Below are positions 40,173 through 51,838 of a stretch of DNA of 64,000 bases, piece by piece (positions within the stretch are counted from its first letter, which is position 1; every line of letters starts with the position of its first letter). The notes beneath the pieces are model-generated. The model had not been told where the DNA came from and did not search any database. It worked only from the letters and a program-made list of their open reading frames with translations. This DNA is from Paenarthrobacter nitroguajacolicus JCM 14115. GTDB lineage: Bacteria > Actinomycetota > Actinomycetes > Actinomycetales > Micrococcaceae. Location of the stretch: positions 62,001 to 126,000 of the forward strand of contig BBFS01000004.1 in assembly GCA_001313365.1 (NCBI GenBank), read 5' to 3'. Position numbers and translations under genes: made by a program.

Positions 40173-41669
40173 AGATACGCGCGCCCTTGAGGCTGTCAAA
40201 TTTCCCCCCCGATACGAGCGCCGCGGCATATTCATGGGGCTGAAGTGGTACCAGCTCGTGTTGCTAGCCGTTGGCATCCTGACCGCGATTATTGCCTCGG
40301 CGACGGGAGGCCCGGTCGGACTTACGACGATGAGTCCCATTTGGCTGCTGCTCATGCTCATGGGGGGGTGCTCCAACACGCTCGCATCCCGTATCCCATC
40401 TGGGTCAGCCTCATCACGCTGTTCTTCGTTCGACTGATCCTGGGGGGGCAAACCCGATACCTAGCCCGCCCTGAAAAGGCATTGAAAGCAGGGAAGCTTG
40501 CGCTGCCAGGTGGACTCGGCAGCCTTAAGCTTCAGATGACCCGGCGTGGCGAGTGCTTCATCGTCGACCCTCAGGGTAAGGAAGTGACTGTCGTCTTGCG
40601 TTGCACCACCAGGTCCTTCGCTCTCCTCGACGACGATGACAAAGCATGGGCCGCCCAGGCATGGTCGCGCGTGCAGGCGGGACTCGCGCAACGCTCGGAC
40701 ATAGCAAGAATCGCCGTTCAGGACTACACGGTGCCCTATCCTTCGTCGGCCCTTCAGGATTTCTATGACCACACCATCGTGCAAAACGGCGGCCACGCTG
40801 GTGGCAATACGTGGGGGGGTGAGCTGGCCTATCAGGATCTTATAGCCGCCGCTGGATCCGCCATGAGTCACGACGTGTTGTTGTCCGTTGTGGTGGATAC
40901 GGCCAAGTCGAGGAGGCGCATCAAGGAATCGGGTGGAGGGATAGCCGGACTCGAGCGTGTTCTGCGTTTGGAGGTACAGGCAATCACTACATCCCTGGCA
41001 ACTCATGGAGTCCGGGTGGACGAGTGGCTATCGGAGTCCCGACTACTTGAAGTGTTCAGGGGGTTCCTTTGATCCTGAAACGGTTTCGCGAGGGGCGGCG
41101 AAGAACGACAGCGAGCCGCAGGATGCCCCCCGCCCACCGGGAAGCGGCGACTAAGTTCAAGTCCAATGGCCCTTGAGGAACACTGGACTTACCTCCGCAC
41201 GGACTCCGGATTTCACCAGACTTTCTGGGTCGCAGAATGGCCGCGGCAAAAGGTGTATCCCGGATTCCTGCACCCGTTGGTTTATGTCGGCGACTTCCGG
41301 CACACGGTCACGCAGGTCATTCGTGCTGTTCCCACCTTGGAGGCGCTGCGGGACATCCGATCGGCCCAGGAAGCTCATGAAACTCGTCGCAGGATCAATG
41401 CGCGGTTCGACCGCCCCACAACGCGGGAGCAGCGAGCCGAGGAGGAAGAAGTATCGCAACGGGAAGAAGAAATCGTTGCCGGACATGGAGATGTTCGTCC
41501 AACCGCTTTCGTGACGATTACCGCAGCGTCTTTGGAGGATCTGGCCAGGCACCGCCACGAACTCGAGTCCGCAGCCGCGGGCGCATTCGTTGAACTTCGA
41601 TTGCTGGCAGGGCAGCAGTGGGCAGCCTTCATTGCGGGTGGACTGCCCCTGGGAAGGGGATTGCGATGA
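40165..41669 (+). CDS. SCO6880/PrgI-like T4SS membrane-associated protein
   Basis: About 495 residues. The N-terminus MTEDTRALEAVKFPRYERRG leads into two transmembrane helices (WYQLVLLAVGILTAIIASAT and GLTTMSPIWLLLMLM / VSLITLFFVRLILG), the PrgI/VirB3-like part. A large cytoplasmic domain follows: SLKLQMTRRGECFIVDPQGK, RSFALLDDDDKAWAAQAWSR, ALQDFYDHTIVQNGG, and SVVVDTAKSRRRIKESGG. The C-terminal third has YPGFLHPLVYVGDFRHTVTQ and VEQREEEIVAGHGD-like VSQREEEIVAGHGDVRPTAF. This fits the SCO6880 family found next to VirB4 in actinobacterial ICEs. Breaks at 40367 (G7), 40440, 40814 (G7), about 41060 and about 41172. Starts inside the previous gene and overlaps the next. Confidence 0.8.
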
Positions 41670-43136
41670 GCCTCAAGAACCAAGAGGTGACTTATACGCC
41701 GTCGGGCACTCGCGCCGAACGCAAGAGTCTCAGAAAGGCGGCCACCGCAGAGTCATTGCCGCAGAAGCGCAAACTCGGCCAGCGAATCGACCAAGCCTTG
41801 GAGCGACGCGGCGACCGCGAGCGCCTTGCCGGCGACTGGGGGGGAGCAGGGAACCGCAGTCACTATGGGGGGGACCGCATAGACTGCGGCCGGCACCTCA
41901 CCGCGCCTCGACCATGACCTTCGCGGCGGCCTACCCCTTCATCACGGAGTCCGGTCTTGGCCACGAGGAACCTACATAGGAACTGACGTCTTTGGTTCGG
42001 GAGCCTTTTCTTACGATCCGTGGATCCTGTACGACAAAGGAATCATCAGCGGTCCTTCAATCGTCGTCATTGGCACCGTAGGCACCGGTAAGTCGATGTG
42101 TGGGAAGTCGCTGGTTGCTCGCTCCATCACGTTGGGACGGAAAGCGGCTGTTGCTTCAGATCCCAAGGGTGAGTGGGTTGCTGTGGCCAATGCGGTGGGC
42201 GGCAAGGTCATTTCCGTTGGCCCAGGGCGCACGGCACGTGTCAATCCGTTGGATGCTGGACCACGGCCGAGTTCACTGTCCGACACTCAGTGGAAGGCTG
42301 TGGTCCGCCAGCGGCGTCGGCAGCTGATAGTGGCACTGGTGTCTCTCATGCGTCAGGGCACACCGTTGCATCCCGTTGAGCACACCGCCCTCGACATGGC
42401 CCTCATGGAAACCACTGCGGAAAACTCGACGCCGACCCTCCCTATGGTGCTTGACCACCTTTTGAGTCCTTCCGCAGAAACGCTCGCCCTTGTTGGCAAG
42501 GACGGCGGAGCATCAGTCAGTCACTCGTTGCGCCGCACAGTTTCAGGCGACTTGGAAGGCATGTTCGATGCGCCGTCTACAGTCGCCTTCGACGCCGACG
42601 CGCCAATGATGGTGATGGACACGTCCGCGCTCATCGGTGCCTCCGAGCAGGCGCTGTCTCTCGCCGCGGCCTGCAGTGCCACCTGGTTGGAAGCTGCAGT
42701 GACAAACCCCCCCGACGGCGGCAAGCGGCTTGTGGTGTACGACGAAGGTTGGCGGATGCTCGCCGATCCGTACATGTTGGCCAAGATGAGCGAGCAATGG
42801 CGGCTTGCTCGCACCTACGGGATCGCGAACCTCCTCATCATGCACAAGGTGGCTGACCTCAATGAGATCGGCGACAGCACAAGCGGCCACCGTCAGAAAG
42901 CCCTGGGGGGGCTGCTGACAGAAGCGGACACCCGCATCATCTATCGCCAGAAGCATGACGCCATGCGGCTTACCAAGGAAGCCCTGGGTCTGACCGAAGC
43001 TGAGTGCGAGCATGTTGAGAACCTTCCCAAGGGCGTCGGGCTCTGGAAGGTTGGAAACCGCTCGTTCATAGTCGCTAACCGGGTGACCACGGACGAATTA
43101 GAAGTATTTGGCACTGATGACCGGATGCACCTGTGA
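41666..43136 (+). CDS. VirB4-like conjugation ATPase
   Basis: About 485 residues. ATG 41666 overlaps the previous stop (ATGA): MSLKNQEVTYTPSGTRAERK. After breaks near 41840-41900 and 41940 the ATPase begins with FGSGAFSYDPWILYDKGII, Walker A VIGTVGTGKSMCGKSLVARS (about 42067-42125), SDPKGEWVAVANAVGGKVIS, AFDADAPMMVMDTSALIGAS, Walker B KRLVVYDEGWRMLAD, then IANLLIMHKVADLNEIGDST and TRIIYRQKHDAMRLTKEALG. This is the motor that energises the secretion channel; the DPKGE loop and the DEGW Walker B are typical of VirB4/TraU-type proteins in actinobacteria. Confidence 0.85.
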
Positions 43137-44939
43137 GGACGAGATCGGGTAGCAGCAGTCCTCTGGTTTCAGTGGGACTCTGGGCGTTGACCGGCTACAT
43201 GGCCTTCTGCCTCTTGGTCCAAGCAGCCGCGCAGCTTGCCGGCGCCGGGCGCTGTGGCGGGAGGCCGCCGTCGTATTTCAACCCTGCTGCAGGCGTCGGC
43301 TTGTTTGCCGGCCGTCAGGACTGGCTTGTTGGTACTTCCCGAAACTGCACCGTAGACATTGGGGCAATCTGGTGGATTGTAGGTAGCGTTCTCACGTTGC
43401 TTGCGGCGCTCGCAGCCGCGTCGGCGCTGGCTTGGAGAACCTGGAAACAGTCCGGCGCGTGGCTGCGGCAGGACATCCTGAGCAGGGATGGCGTCGCTGG
43501 CCGGGCAGAGATACTTCGGGACTTCGGAGCCAGAGCGGTTCGCAAGCGTGGGCGATACACTCGCCCGGGCCTCAGCAAGCCGAGCATTCACGATGTTTCG
43601 TGGACACTTGGGCGCTCCCGCGGGGTGACTATCCATGTTTCCACCGAAGAGTCAATGGTCATTCAAGGGGCTCCTCGCTCGGGCAAGGCCTATACGTGGT
43701 CATCAATGCGATTCTCGATGCACCCGGCGCTGTTGTCACCACATCAACGCGAGCTGACAACCTGGTGGTCACGATGCGAGCGCGGATGTCTGATGGGCGG
43801 CCGGTTACAGTCTTTGATCCTCAGGGCATGTCGGGTCTGCCAACGACGCTGCGCTGGTCGCCTGTACGTGGTTGCGGTGACCCCGATATCGCAACCCGAC
43901 GGGCTCTTGTGATCACCGCAGATACAGAGATGAAGGGCGAGAATGCCGCGTGGCAAAAGCGATCGCTGATCGTGCTCCAGTGCCTGCTCCATGCGGCTGC
44001 GCTGTCAGGGGAGGGCATCGCAGCATTCCGACGATGGTCGTCCAGCCCGGTGTTGGCCAGAGAGGCCCTGGATATTCTGGGGCGTCCCGGCGCGGCGTTG
44101 GGGGTGGCAGGCTGATCTGATGGGGGATCTTGGAAGACGACCCACGGAACACTTCCAACTCCTGGATTGGGGTCTCAGCCGCAGTGGCTCCGCTCTCATC
44201 TCCGAGGGTATTAGCGGCGCTGAACCCACAGGACGAAGCTCAAGAGTTTGATCCCAAGGACTTCATCAGGCAACGAGGGACGCTCTACCTCATTGGCACC
44301 CGCTCTGGAGCGGCGGCCGCTGGCCCCTACCTGTCCGCCCTGATCGACGACATCGATAACGCCGCGCGAGAGCTGGCCTTCGTCGCACCTGGAGGCCGAC
44401 TCGATCCACCGCTTTCTCTGATCCTCGACGAGATAGCGAATCTATCGCCGTGGCCCGGCCTGCCTGTAGTGCTCTCTGATGGTGGTGGTATCGGCATCTC
44501 AACGCTCGTGGTTCTGCAGTCCCTTTCGCAGGCGCGGAGCGGATGGTCGATCGAGGAGGCAGCCACCATCTGGGATTCCGCGATCATCAAAGTGATCTTC
44601 GGCGGCGGATCGGATGAACGTGACCTGCGCTCGCTGGCGGGACTACTGGGGGGGGAACGGAGCCTCATTCTCAACACGCGTTCCTGGTCGGCTCAGGGAC
44701 GGCAGGACGGCGAACAGATTCGGGAGAGCCCGGTTATTCGCCTGGATGAGATCAGGCGCCTTCCGGTAGGTACGGCGCTCATGCTTGGTCGCCGCACGAG
44801 GCCGATTCTCGTGGACCTTCGTGACTGGCATAGGCGGAAGGATGCCGCTGAGATTGGGCGATCAAAGCTGGAGACCGAGAGAGAGCTGGCCGCCGGCCAT
44901 CTGAGTCGGCAGGAAGCGAACAGCGAGGCTGATTCATGA
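43133..44939 (+). CDS. VirD4/TraG-type coupling protein
   Basis: T4SS coupling ATPase delivering the relaxase-DNA complex to the channel; about 595 residues. GTG 43133 overlaps the VirB4 stop (GTGA). Two N-terminal membrane helices (LVSVGLWALTGYMAFCLLVQ and WWIVGSVLTLLAALAAASAL) flank an outside loop with GGRPPSYFNPAAG. Then STEESMVIQGAPRSGKGLYV (Walker A) and AVVTTSTRADNLVVTMRARM, VTVFDPQGMSG, the all-alpha substrate part near 43950-44100, Walker B LSLILDEIANLSPW, and STLVVLQSLSQARSGW. Breaks at 43692, 44110-44135 and 44649 (G7). The TSTRADNL and DEIANL motifs are standard for the actinobacterial TraG group. Confidence 0.87.
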
Positions 44940-45439
44940 GTACCCAGGCGGACGATTCTGACTTCGAGGTGGGGGGGCGGGTATCTGACTTGGATGATGA
45001 ACTCACGGCGGAACTGTTCCGGTCTTCATTCCAGCCGTCGCCGCGCAGCGTCGGCATGACCCATCGATGGCGGGACATGTCATCGGCGCAGGCGGACGTG
45101 GTGTGGCAGAGCCTCTTCGACTGGGTTCGATGGTTCGTTGCGACGTATCAGCTGACGACATCGGTGGTGCCGGATTGCTGGTGGCGGCACTCAGAGATAG
45201 TGGCGGAGCTGTATGCGCTTCAGCGGGCCGAAGCAGCATCTTTTACGTCAGACGACTCGGGATTCGGCCCGCTGGCGTTCCACGAGCGGCTGCCGCACGG
45301 TGTCGAGCGTCTTCGAACCCACACGCGGACTGCTGGGTGCGTTGGGTTGCAGAGTCACAAGGAACCCGTCATGAGGATCGTGCCAGCCGAGCCGGACTTC
45401 GACGAGTGGAAGCTGGGCACCCATCAGACTCGAAGCTGA
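44936..45439 (+). CDS. DUF4913-like ICE protein
   Basis: About 165 residues, start overlapping the TraG stop (ATGA). The core WQSLFDWVRWFVATYQLTTS followed by CWWRHSEIVAELYALQRAEA resembles the DUF4913 domain, whose members carry a W-W-x-H motif and are found beside TraG in actinobacterial mobile elements. Function is unknown. One clean frame in the given sequence except for the G7 at 44971, which is in frame. Acidic N-terminus, soluble. Confidence 0.6.
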   Translation: MSTQADDSDFEVGGRVSDLDDELTAELFRSSFQPSPRSVGMTHRWRDMSSAQADVVWQSLFDWVRWFVATYQLTTSVVPDCWWRHSEIVAELYALQRAEAASFTSDDSGFGPLAFHERLPHGVERLRTHTRTAGCVGLQSHKEPVMRIVPAEPDFDEWKLGTHQTRS

Positions 45440-45522
45440 CCCCGTCATGACGTTGCTTTGTTTGCTCGACATGAATAGGTGATCCCTACTTGGGGCCGTC
45501 TAGAAGCACGAAGGATGCTGTC

Positions 45523-46683
45523 GTGGCCTCTGAATCTGAACTGAATGCTGACGCAAACGGGGCTGAAGAAGCCGCCGCGCCGCCGTCGAACGTTCGCCTG
45601 TCACCTGAGGAGCGCATAGCCGACCTGACCAGGGGACTTCACACAGCACTTGAGGAAGCCATTGATTCGCCCATGCGCTGGCAGGTTCTGCTTGACGCCT
45701 CCGCAACCCTGTGGCGGTACTCAGGAGGTAACGTCGCCCTGCTGATGATGCAGATGGCACAGCGCGGCACCCAAGAGCCGACTCTGGTGGCCGGCTACAA
45801 AGAGTGGGCTCGGCATGGGCGAACGGTTCTGCGGGGGGGAGAACACGCGCTCTGGGTTATCGCGCCGCGGACGGCCTCGATGCAGGAACTGATTCTGGCT
45901 GACGGACAGCGCAAGCTCCTGCCAGCGAATCAGACTGCACCTGATGATGCTGTCAGCAGAGGCAAGAAGAACGTGATCACAGGTTGGCGCGGGCAGGCTG
46001 TCTTTGACGTTACCCAAACGGAGGGCACGCCGCTGCTGGTGCCTCGCGCGGATGCTCAAGGTGGGGGCGGACGTGGGTGATCTGTGGAGTTCCCTGCGTG
46101 AGGTTGCGAAGGAACACAGCTTCCGGGTTGAGGTGTCGGGATTTCAACAGGGCTACACGAGTGGCTATACCGACTTTGATGCTCGTCGAATTCAAGTTGG
46201 TGCTGGATGAACGACGAGGAGCGGGTAGCGGTTCTTGCCCACGAACTAGGTCACGTCCTTTTGCACGGACCAGACGACCGCCTTGGGCGACTGTATGGCA
46301 GCAGCGCGAACCATCGCGGCTTGGCGGAAGTGGAAGCCGAATCGGTTGCTATACCGTCCTGCGGGCCCATGGCATTGATCGTGGACAGCAGTCAGCTTCC
46401 TATCTGGCTGGCTGGGCCGACGCTGTCATCCGCGCGGAAAACGATTTGAAGCACAGCTCCTCAGATGGCTGGGTGCCGACGTCGCGCGTCGACATCGCCA
46501 AGTCGGTCCTGGGGGCGGGTGACCGCAGCAACCAAGGGGATCCTCGCCGTCTCGGATCCACCTGGGTTCGGAGGAAAGTTCGCTACCGCCAGTGCTGACC
46601 GGACCGTTGCGGACAATCCGACGTATGCCGGCGTCCCTGGACCGAATGCTTCATTGAATGGTCCCGAGATTGCTGGTCCCTGA
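45523..46683 (+). CDS. ArdC-like antirestriction protein with C-terminal zinc-peptidase-like domain
   Basis: About 385 residues. GTG 45523 follows AAGGATG (45511-45517); an upstream in-frame start at 45490 lacks a ribosome site. The N-terminal ArdC ssDNA-binding domain is shown by SPMRWQVLLDASATLWRYSG, NVALLMMQMAQRGTQEPTLV, AGYKEWARHGRTVLRGEHAL and WRGQAVFDVTQTEG. The C-terminal domain has a zincin site AVLAHELGHVLLHGPDD and AEVEAESVAYTVLRAHG. ArdC-type proteins of conjugative elements protect entering DNA from restriction. Breaks at 45833 (G7), 46070-46080, 46200, 46350 and 46510. The last ~45 residues are Gly/Pro/Asn-rich. Confidence 0.82.
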
Positions 46684-46735
46684 AAGCACAGATGTCCGTC
46701 GGGAGAAGCCCGTCGACTAAGGAAGGTAACCCATC

Positions 46736-47239
46736 ATGAATACAAAGATCCCCATCACCATCGCGGGGGGGAACCTGGTCGCAGATCCCGAACTGACCAT
46801 CGGGGGGGAATCCGGTACTCCGCACGCGAAGCTCCGCGTTGCCGTAAACCAGCGGATTCAGAACCCAGATGGCACCTGGCGAGATGGCGAGCCGGTCTTC
46901 CACAACGTGTCAGCGTTCCGGATGCTCGCGGAGAACGCTTCTACTTCTCTGAAGAAGGGTGACCCTGTGACAGTGTCAGGTGAGCTTGAGTTCCGTGCTT
47001 ACGACAAAGACGGGGGGGAACGACGTGAAGCCCGGCGGATCATCGCTGGCACCATCGGTCCCGACCTACGCTTTGGGACTGCGACGTATCAACGCTCCGC
47101 ACGAGCAGTAGCGGAGCCCGAGGCGGGCGTGGAGGCAACAGGGCCACAAGCCACGACGGCGACTGGATGGCCGGCGTACAACGTGACCACGAAGGGTCCG
47201 GTGGTCACGTCCCCCTTTAGGCGGAGCTCCGGTGAATGA
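46736..47239 (+). CDS. ssb: Single-stranded DNA-binding protein of the ICE
   Basis: About 165 residues; ATG 46736 after AAGGAAGG (46719-46726). The OB-fold is visible as PITIAGGNLVADPELTIGGE, KLRVAVNQRIQNPDGTWRDG, VFHNVSAFRMLAENASTSLK, KGDPVTVSGELEFRAYDKDG, as in actinobacterial plasmid SSBs. The usual acidic C-terminal tip (DDDxPF) is missing; the tail ends TSPFRRSSGE. The G7 runs at 46766, 46803 and 47012 are in frame. It likely coats the transferred strand in the recipient. Confidence 0.9.
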   Translation: MNTKIPITIAGGNLVADPELTIGGESGTPHAKLRVAVNQRIQNPDGTWRDGEPVFHNVSAFRMLAENASTSLKKGDPVTVSGELEFRAYDKDGGERREARRIIAGTIGPDLRFGTATYQRSARAVAEPEAGVEATGPQATTATGWPAYNVTTKGPVVTSPFRRSSGE

Positions 47240-47354
47240 CATGAGCGTCTGACCTGCCTTCGCCGTACCGTGCCCACGTCTCGATTGCTGAGGCGTGGGC
47301 TCTTCTTTGTTCAGCATGAATACGCATTCGAATATATGTTCTAATCTTGTTGCT

Positions 47355-47637
47355 ATGAGACCGAAGCAAGACTCCACCGCTTTCGCCCGCATGATGGCGC
47401 AGATAGACGCCGACAACAGCCACCCGAAACCTGACGACGGCCAGATCATTGAGCTCGAGCCTGGTAGTCAGCCTCTCGTTCGCGTGGGGGGACATCTATG
47501 GTCGGGCGATCAAATATACGAGTAGCTTTGGGCTGGTTGAGTGGGTGGATGACAGGCGGGACTATCACGTTCAGTGGTTCCCGGCGGGGCAGGTTAGGCG
47601 TGTGGACCAAGAATCGTGGAGGGGGCGGCCGCTGTAG
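47355..47637 (+). CDS. Small hypothetical protein
   Basis: About 92 residues after removing an excess in the G6 run at 47486-47491: MRPKQDSTAFARMMAQIDAD, PLVRVGDIYGRAIKYTSSFG, LVEWVDDRRDYHVQWFPAGQ, ending RVDQESWRGRPL. The C-terminal half reads like a small beta-rich domain (alternating hydrophobic/aromatic). No known motif. ATG 47355 has no strong ribosome site. Convergent with the minus-strand relaxase operon. Confidence 0.5.
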
Positions 47638-47718
47638 GTTCTCGGTATCGGCTTCTGGGCATAGAAGCTGGCCACCAATACGAAGTGATTGAACCGCAGC
47701 GGTTGGCGATCGCGACAA

Positions 47719-48225
47719 CTAGGCGAGCGGCGCCCACGCCAGGATATGGTCACCGCTGATCCGGTAAGTCTCTGGCCACGGAGCTCCCGGTCGCACCTGC
47801 ACTGGATCTGGTCGTATCAGCAGAACGGATCCAGGCCAGATGGGCTCGGGTAGTGCTTCGATCCACGCCGGTTGGATGTAGTCGAACCGGTTCCACCTGA
47901 TGGTGACCCAAGAGCCCGTCGGCTGAGGTGCGTCGACGCTTAGGACCGTAACCTCAGTTGTAGTCCCGCTAGCCTCTTTCAGACCTTCGAGACGCGTCCA
48001 ATGAGCGTGGGTTTCCGATTGCCACCGCCGCAGACCGTGAATGCGTCGACCCCAGACGGCAATGAGTACGACGCTTAGGGCGGCGACGGTCAGCAGCAAC
48101 CAAGCGGTTCCGGTAACCGTAAAGGCCAAGGCGGCCAGAATTAGGGCAATCACGAACGTCACTGCGCTCGCGACGATCAGAGCGGGTGTTCCTACTCTCG
48201 GCTTGAGGACTGGGTTCATATGCAT
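47719..48225 (-). CDS. Two-helix membrane protein downstream of the relaxase
   Basis: One clean frame of 168 residues. Starts MHMNPVLKPRVGTPALIVAS, with two hydrophobic helices (VTFVIALILAALAFTVTGTA and WLLLTVAALSVVLIAVWG) and a C-terminal domain of about 100 residues with SWVTIRWNRFDYIQPAWIEA and PIWPGSVLLIRPDPVQVRPG. GGAG lies 8 bases before ATG 48225. Eighteen bases behind the relaxase stop, so part of its operon. Function unknown; possibly couples the relaxase complex to the membrane. Confidence 0.65.
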   Translation of the reverse strand: MHMNPVLKPRVGTPALIVASAVTFVIALILAALAFTVTGTAWLLLTVAALSVVLIAVWGRRIHGLRRWQSETHAHWTRLEGLKEASGTTTEVTVLSVDAPQPTGSWVTIRWNRFDYIQPAWIEALPEPIWPGSVLLIRPDPVQVRPGAPWPETYRISGDHILAWAPLA

Positions 48226-48244
48226 ACTTGCTCCAGCTTCCAGT

Positions 48245-51200
48245 TTAAAGCTGCCACCCCGCGGTTGTCAGGCTTATTGGGGGGGAGTCGAACGCAGAGA
48301 AGTTGCCGAGACCCTTGGTTTTTGGCTGTGGTGTGGCGGCTTGGGTGATTTCTTGCCGTAGGTGGTCCCACTGCGCTCGCTGTTCCCATTCCCAGTCCGC
48401 CGGAGTCGCACCAAGGGCGAGTGCCGCGCTATTGAGGCCCCACCGATCCCGGTACACGGCCACATCACGAAGCAGTGCGGCCGACTCGAGCGGATCTGCA
48501 CCCGCCTCGATGTCTTTTCGCAATAGTGCGGCCCATTCAGGGTCATCGAGTAGAACCGCGTCGGCGACGTGCGACGCACGGTTCCCAATCCGCCGTCGTA
48601 CTTGGTCCAGTAGGACTGTAAGGTCTGCGCGATCTATCGGCAGCTGCTCAGTCAACGGATCGATGGGCGAGGGGGGGCATCGCCGAGCAGAACCTGCGAA
48701 GCCGGGCGTGGATAACGGCGGTCAGGTCCCGCGCATTGGCATCTGAGCCAGAGCCTCGTTCAAGGCCCGATGGGCTCCTAGGCGACTGATGTTCTTGGCA
48801 CGTCGCCACGCAGCGACGGCGGCGCCCCAAGCAGGAGATTCGCGCATCTCCTCAGAGCGGCTGGGCCTAAGACTGTCGATATCCCTGGCGAGTTCAAGAC
48901 CGGAAGCGATTTGAGCCAGGTAATCGTATTCGCGGCTCAGACGCTCGAGCTGTCGGCGTGCTGCTGTTCAAAGTCCCGTACTTCGTGAGCCGTTCGCTCC
49001 GCGCCTTCAGCAGCAAGGACCTCACCAAGGATCACCCGCCAGCTCGAACGGGCGCTCGGGTCCAGGATCTCGTCCTCGTCGGGGTCGTTCTCGCTGACGT
49101 AGGCAGTGTTGGAGTGCCGGCCCCCCCGGGTCATGCTGACATACAGCAGTTCCCGCGTGAGGCGCCCAGGGGTCACGACAGTGTGGCCGGTGTCGACAGT
49201 GAGGCCTTGACTGCGATGGGCTGTGGTGGCGTAGCCGAGCTCCAGGGATGATTCCACGTAACTGCTCGGCAAGGACAGGGCAGCCCCCCCGGTGTCTTTT
49301 CGTATCGCGTTTAGAGCACCGTGGCGTCTATCGACAGCGGTGACTTCGAGCAGCGCCCCCCATTGCGAAGAAACTCACCTCGATCGTCCCGAACGGATCT
49401 GTCATTTCGACGAGCAATGACGATGTCGCCCCGACCGGCTCGAAGCCCGTCCCGAAGGAGCACAGTACGTTCCGCGTCCACGTCACCCAGACTTACCCTG
49501 TCGGCTTGAGCCCGTTCATTGAGCATCTGGACGGTCTCGTTGTCCGGCGCTATCAAGACTGAGAGACGGCCAGCCAGGATATCCGTGTGCCAGTCGGAAT
49601 AGGCGTGGTCGACCATGTCCGAGTAGTGGCCATGCCTAATGCGATCATGGTCCTCATACTCTGCGAGCACAGACGGACGACCCTCACGCAGCCCGAGGGA
49701 GGCTGAACGTTCCCACGGATCATTGAAACGCCAGATCGTGCTCAACCGCGCTGCCTTACCTTGCCGATCAAGCCAGCCAAGCACACCGCCGGCATCGATG
49801 GAATCGAGCTGGGCCGGATCGCCAACCAAGAGAATTTTGGCTCCCGCTTCCGTGGCCTGGCGGACCAGGCTGCTACCTGAAGAGTCGAGACCATGGAGGC
49901 TCATCGATGATCACAAGCTGTTGGGGGGGATGAAACTGCCATTGGGACTGCTCGGCGGACAGCCGCGCGACCTCTTGTTGAAGGCGGCTAACGATTGGAC
50001 CGCTGGTGGCCGCCGCCACACGGAGTCGATCGTCCGCTCGGAAGAACCGCCCTGCCCGCTCGGCCGCACCAGACCCAACGGATTCGTGCAGCCACTTAGC
50101 GACGTTCTCAGCCACCATCCGCAGCTCTGAGCCGAGAACCTCGGCGCTCGCAGCAGCCGGGGGGGCCAGCCCAACAACGCTGCCCATCCCATACGCCGCC
50201 TCCCATGCTGCTTTGACCGCGCCAAGGGCCGTCGTCTTCCCGGTCCCGGCCGGCCCGATGATGGCATCGACTCTGCTGGAGCTCAGCAGGACATCCGATG
50301 CGCCTTAAGTTGGTCATCGTGCAGGGGTAACCCTTGGGCGTTTCTGTATGACGTTAGCGTTTCAAAGGTGAGATCGACCGGCACGGCCGGGCCGCCGTCG
50401 TCGTTCTTAGCCGCCATGACTTCGTCCTCAAAGGTGAGCGTCGACTCATCCGTGTAGAGACGCGACCCAGGGAAATCGAACACGCTGCGCCCGGCGAATC
50501 GAAGATCATCGGCGGCATCCGCGGGGGGGACGCCGTAACGGTACTGGTTGAGCGGCACGGATTGACGCTCTGCCGCAGTGGCCACGGCATCGATCAGCTC
50601 GTTGCGGTCGGCGGGGGGGAGGCGCAACGGATCTCAGCGCACACACGCTCACCCTCGGCGATCAGGTTCCAGCGATTCCAGGTAGAGCGTTTAGCGGCGA
50701 CATGCTGCCGGGTAACAAGCCCGACGGCGGTAATCCAGTCCGGGGGGGCGAAATCACCAACGCTGAAGGGGGCGTGAGCGGGAGCGCCGAATGGTGGACG
50801 CCACGACTGATTCGGGATCGAAACCCTGAGCCATTGCTCTGGCCCGCCACTGTGCGGAAAGCAGTCGCAGAGGTGCAGGCGAAGCATCTTTAGGAGTTCG
50901 AGTCGAGAGTGTGGCTTGCTGGCGCAATCTGACGGTGGTTGTCGCCGTCGGTGGCGTTCGGTGTTCCGTGGTCCACTGTTCGACCAGGCGATCGGTTTCG
51001 ATGTCGATGAGCCTTGAGCGGTTGGAGAACTCGCGAATGAGGGCCTCAGCGATGCCACTGAGTTGCTGGCTTGGGTTGTGTGTGTTCTGCGCTGGGGGGG
51101 CTCGGATGTCGGTTTCTGTGCCGATGCTGGTGCGCAAGGCATCGAAGAGGAGTCCGTTGTAATGCTCGCTGGCGGCTACGACGGCTTTGTATAGAGTGCG

Positions 51201-51836
51201 GGAGTCCAACGTGGCCCAGGCGCCGTCCGTGACACGCTGAACCCGGTTGGCGATGACAAGGTGAGTGTGGAGCTGAGGGTCACCGGTGCGAGATTCCCAG
51301 TGGTCGAATGCTGCGGCAATGATTCCTCTGGTGCCGACGTGCGCTACTCCGTTTCGCCCGGACCTGGTGTTGATGACCTGCTCTTCCATCCAGGCCAGTG
51401 TTGCTTCGACGGCCTCGTGGTGAGTGTCTAGTATTTGCTCTTGGACAGGGCGGGGGGCTGAGGGCCCACAGCGTGGAGACGGACTTCGGGACGCTGAACG
51501 TGAGGTCGAACCCGGCGACGGCGTGCTTCGCCGCATTGTGGTTACTGGCCTCTTGGCCGATCGGTCGCTGCCCGTGGGCCCTCCCCCCCAGCGGTTGGTT
51601 GCTGTCAGGGTGGGTCGCGTCTTGGAAAATGGCACGTGCATCGGATTCCGTGACCTTATCTCCGGCTTCTCTGGCGATCCCTTGGAGCCGTTTCCCAACC
51701 AACGTCCTTGGGGGCGTTCCCGTCTTCATGTAATAGCTGATGGTGTCTGGGGGGGAGTAGGGGAGAAGTCGTCCAACATCGTTGACTTGAACAGGTACTT
51801 GAGCCCTGACCGTACGGAGAGCCTGGCTATGGACAT
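48245..51836 (-). CDS. MobF (TrwC/TraA) relaxase-helicase
   Basis: Large conjugation enzyme of about 1,190 residues, in pieces through many frame changes. The N-terminus MSIARLSVRSGLKYLFKSTM contains, shortly after, the catalytic tyrosine pair in TISYYMKTG (about 51736). The TrwC relaxase domain continues with HAVAGFDLTFSVPKSVSTLW and the metal histidines in DPQLHTHLVIANRVQ (about 51255). The RecD-like helicase has Walker A IIGPAGTGKTTALGAV (about 50230-50275), NSLVIIDEASMVST, KILLVGDPAQLDSIDAGGVL, and ELGYATTAHRSQGLTVDTGH (motif VI region). The C-terminal ~200 residues include LGAHRALNEALAQMPMRGT and PADWEWEQRAQWDHLRQEIT. It nicks oriT and unwinds the transferred strand. Transcribed against the T4SS genes. 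Confidence 0.9.
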
Positions 51837-51838
51837 CG

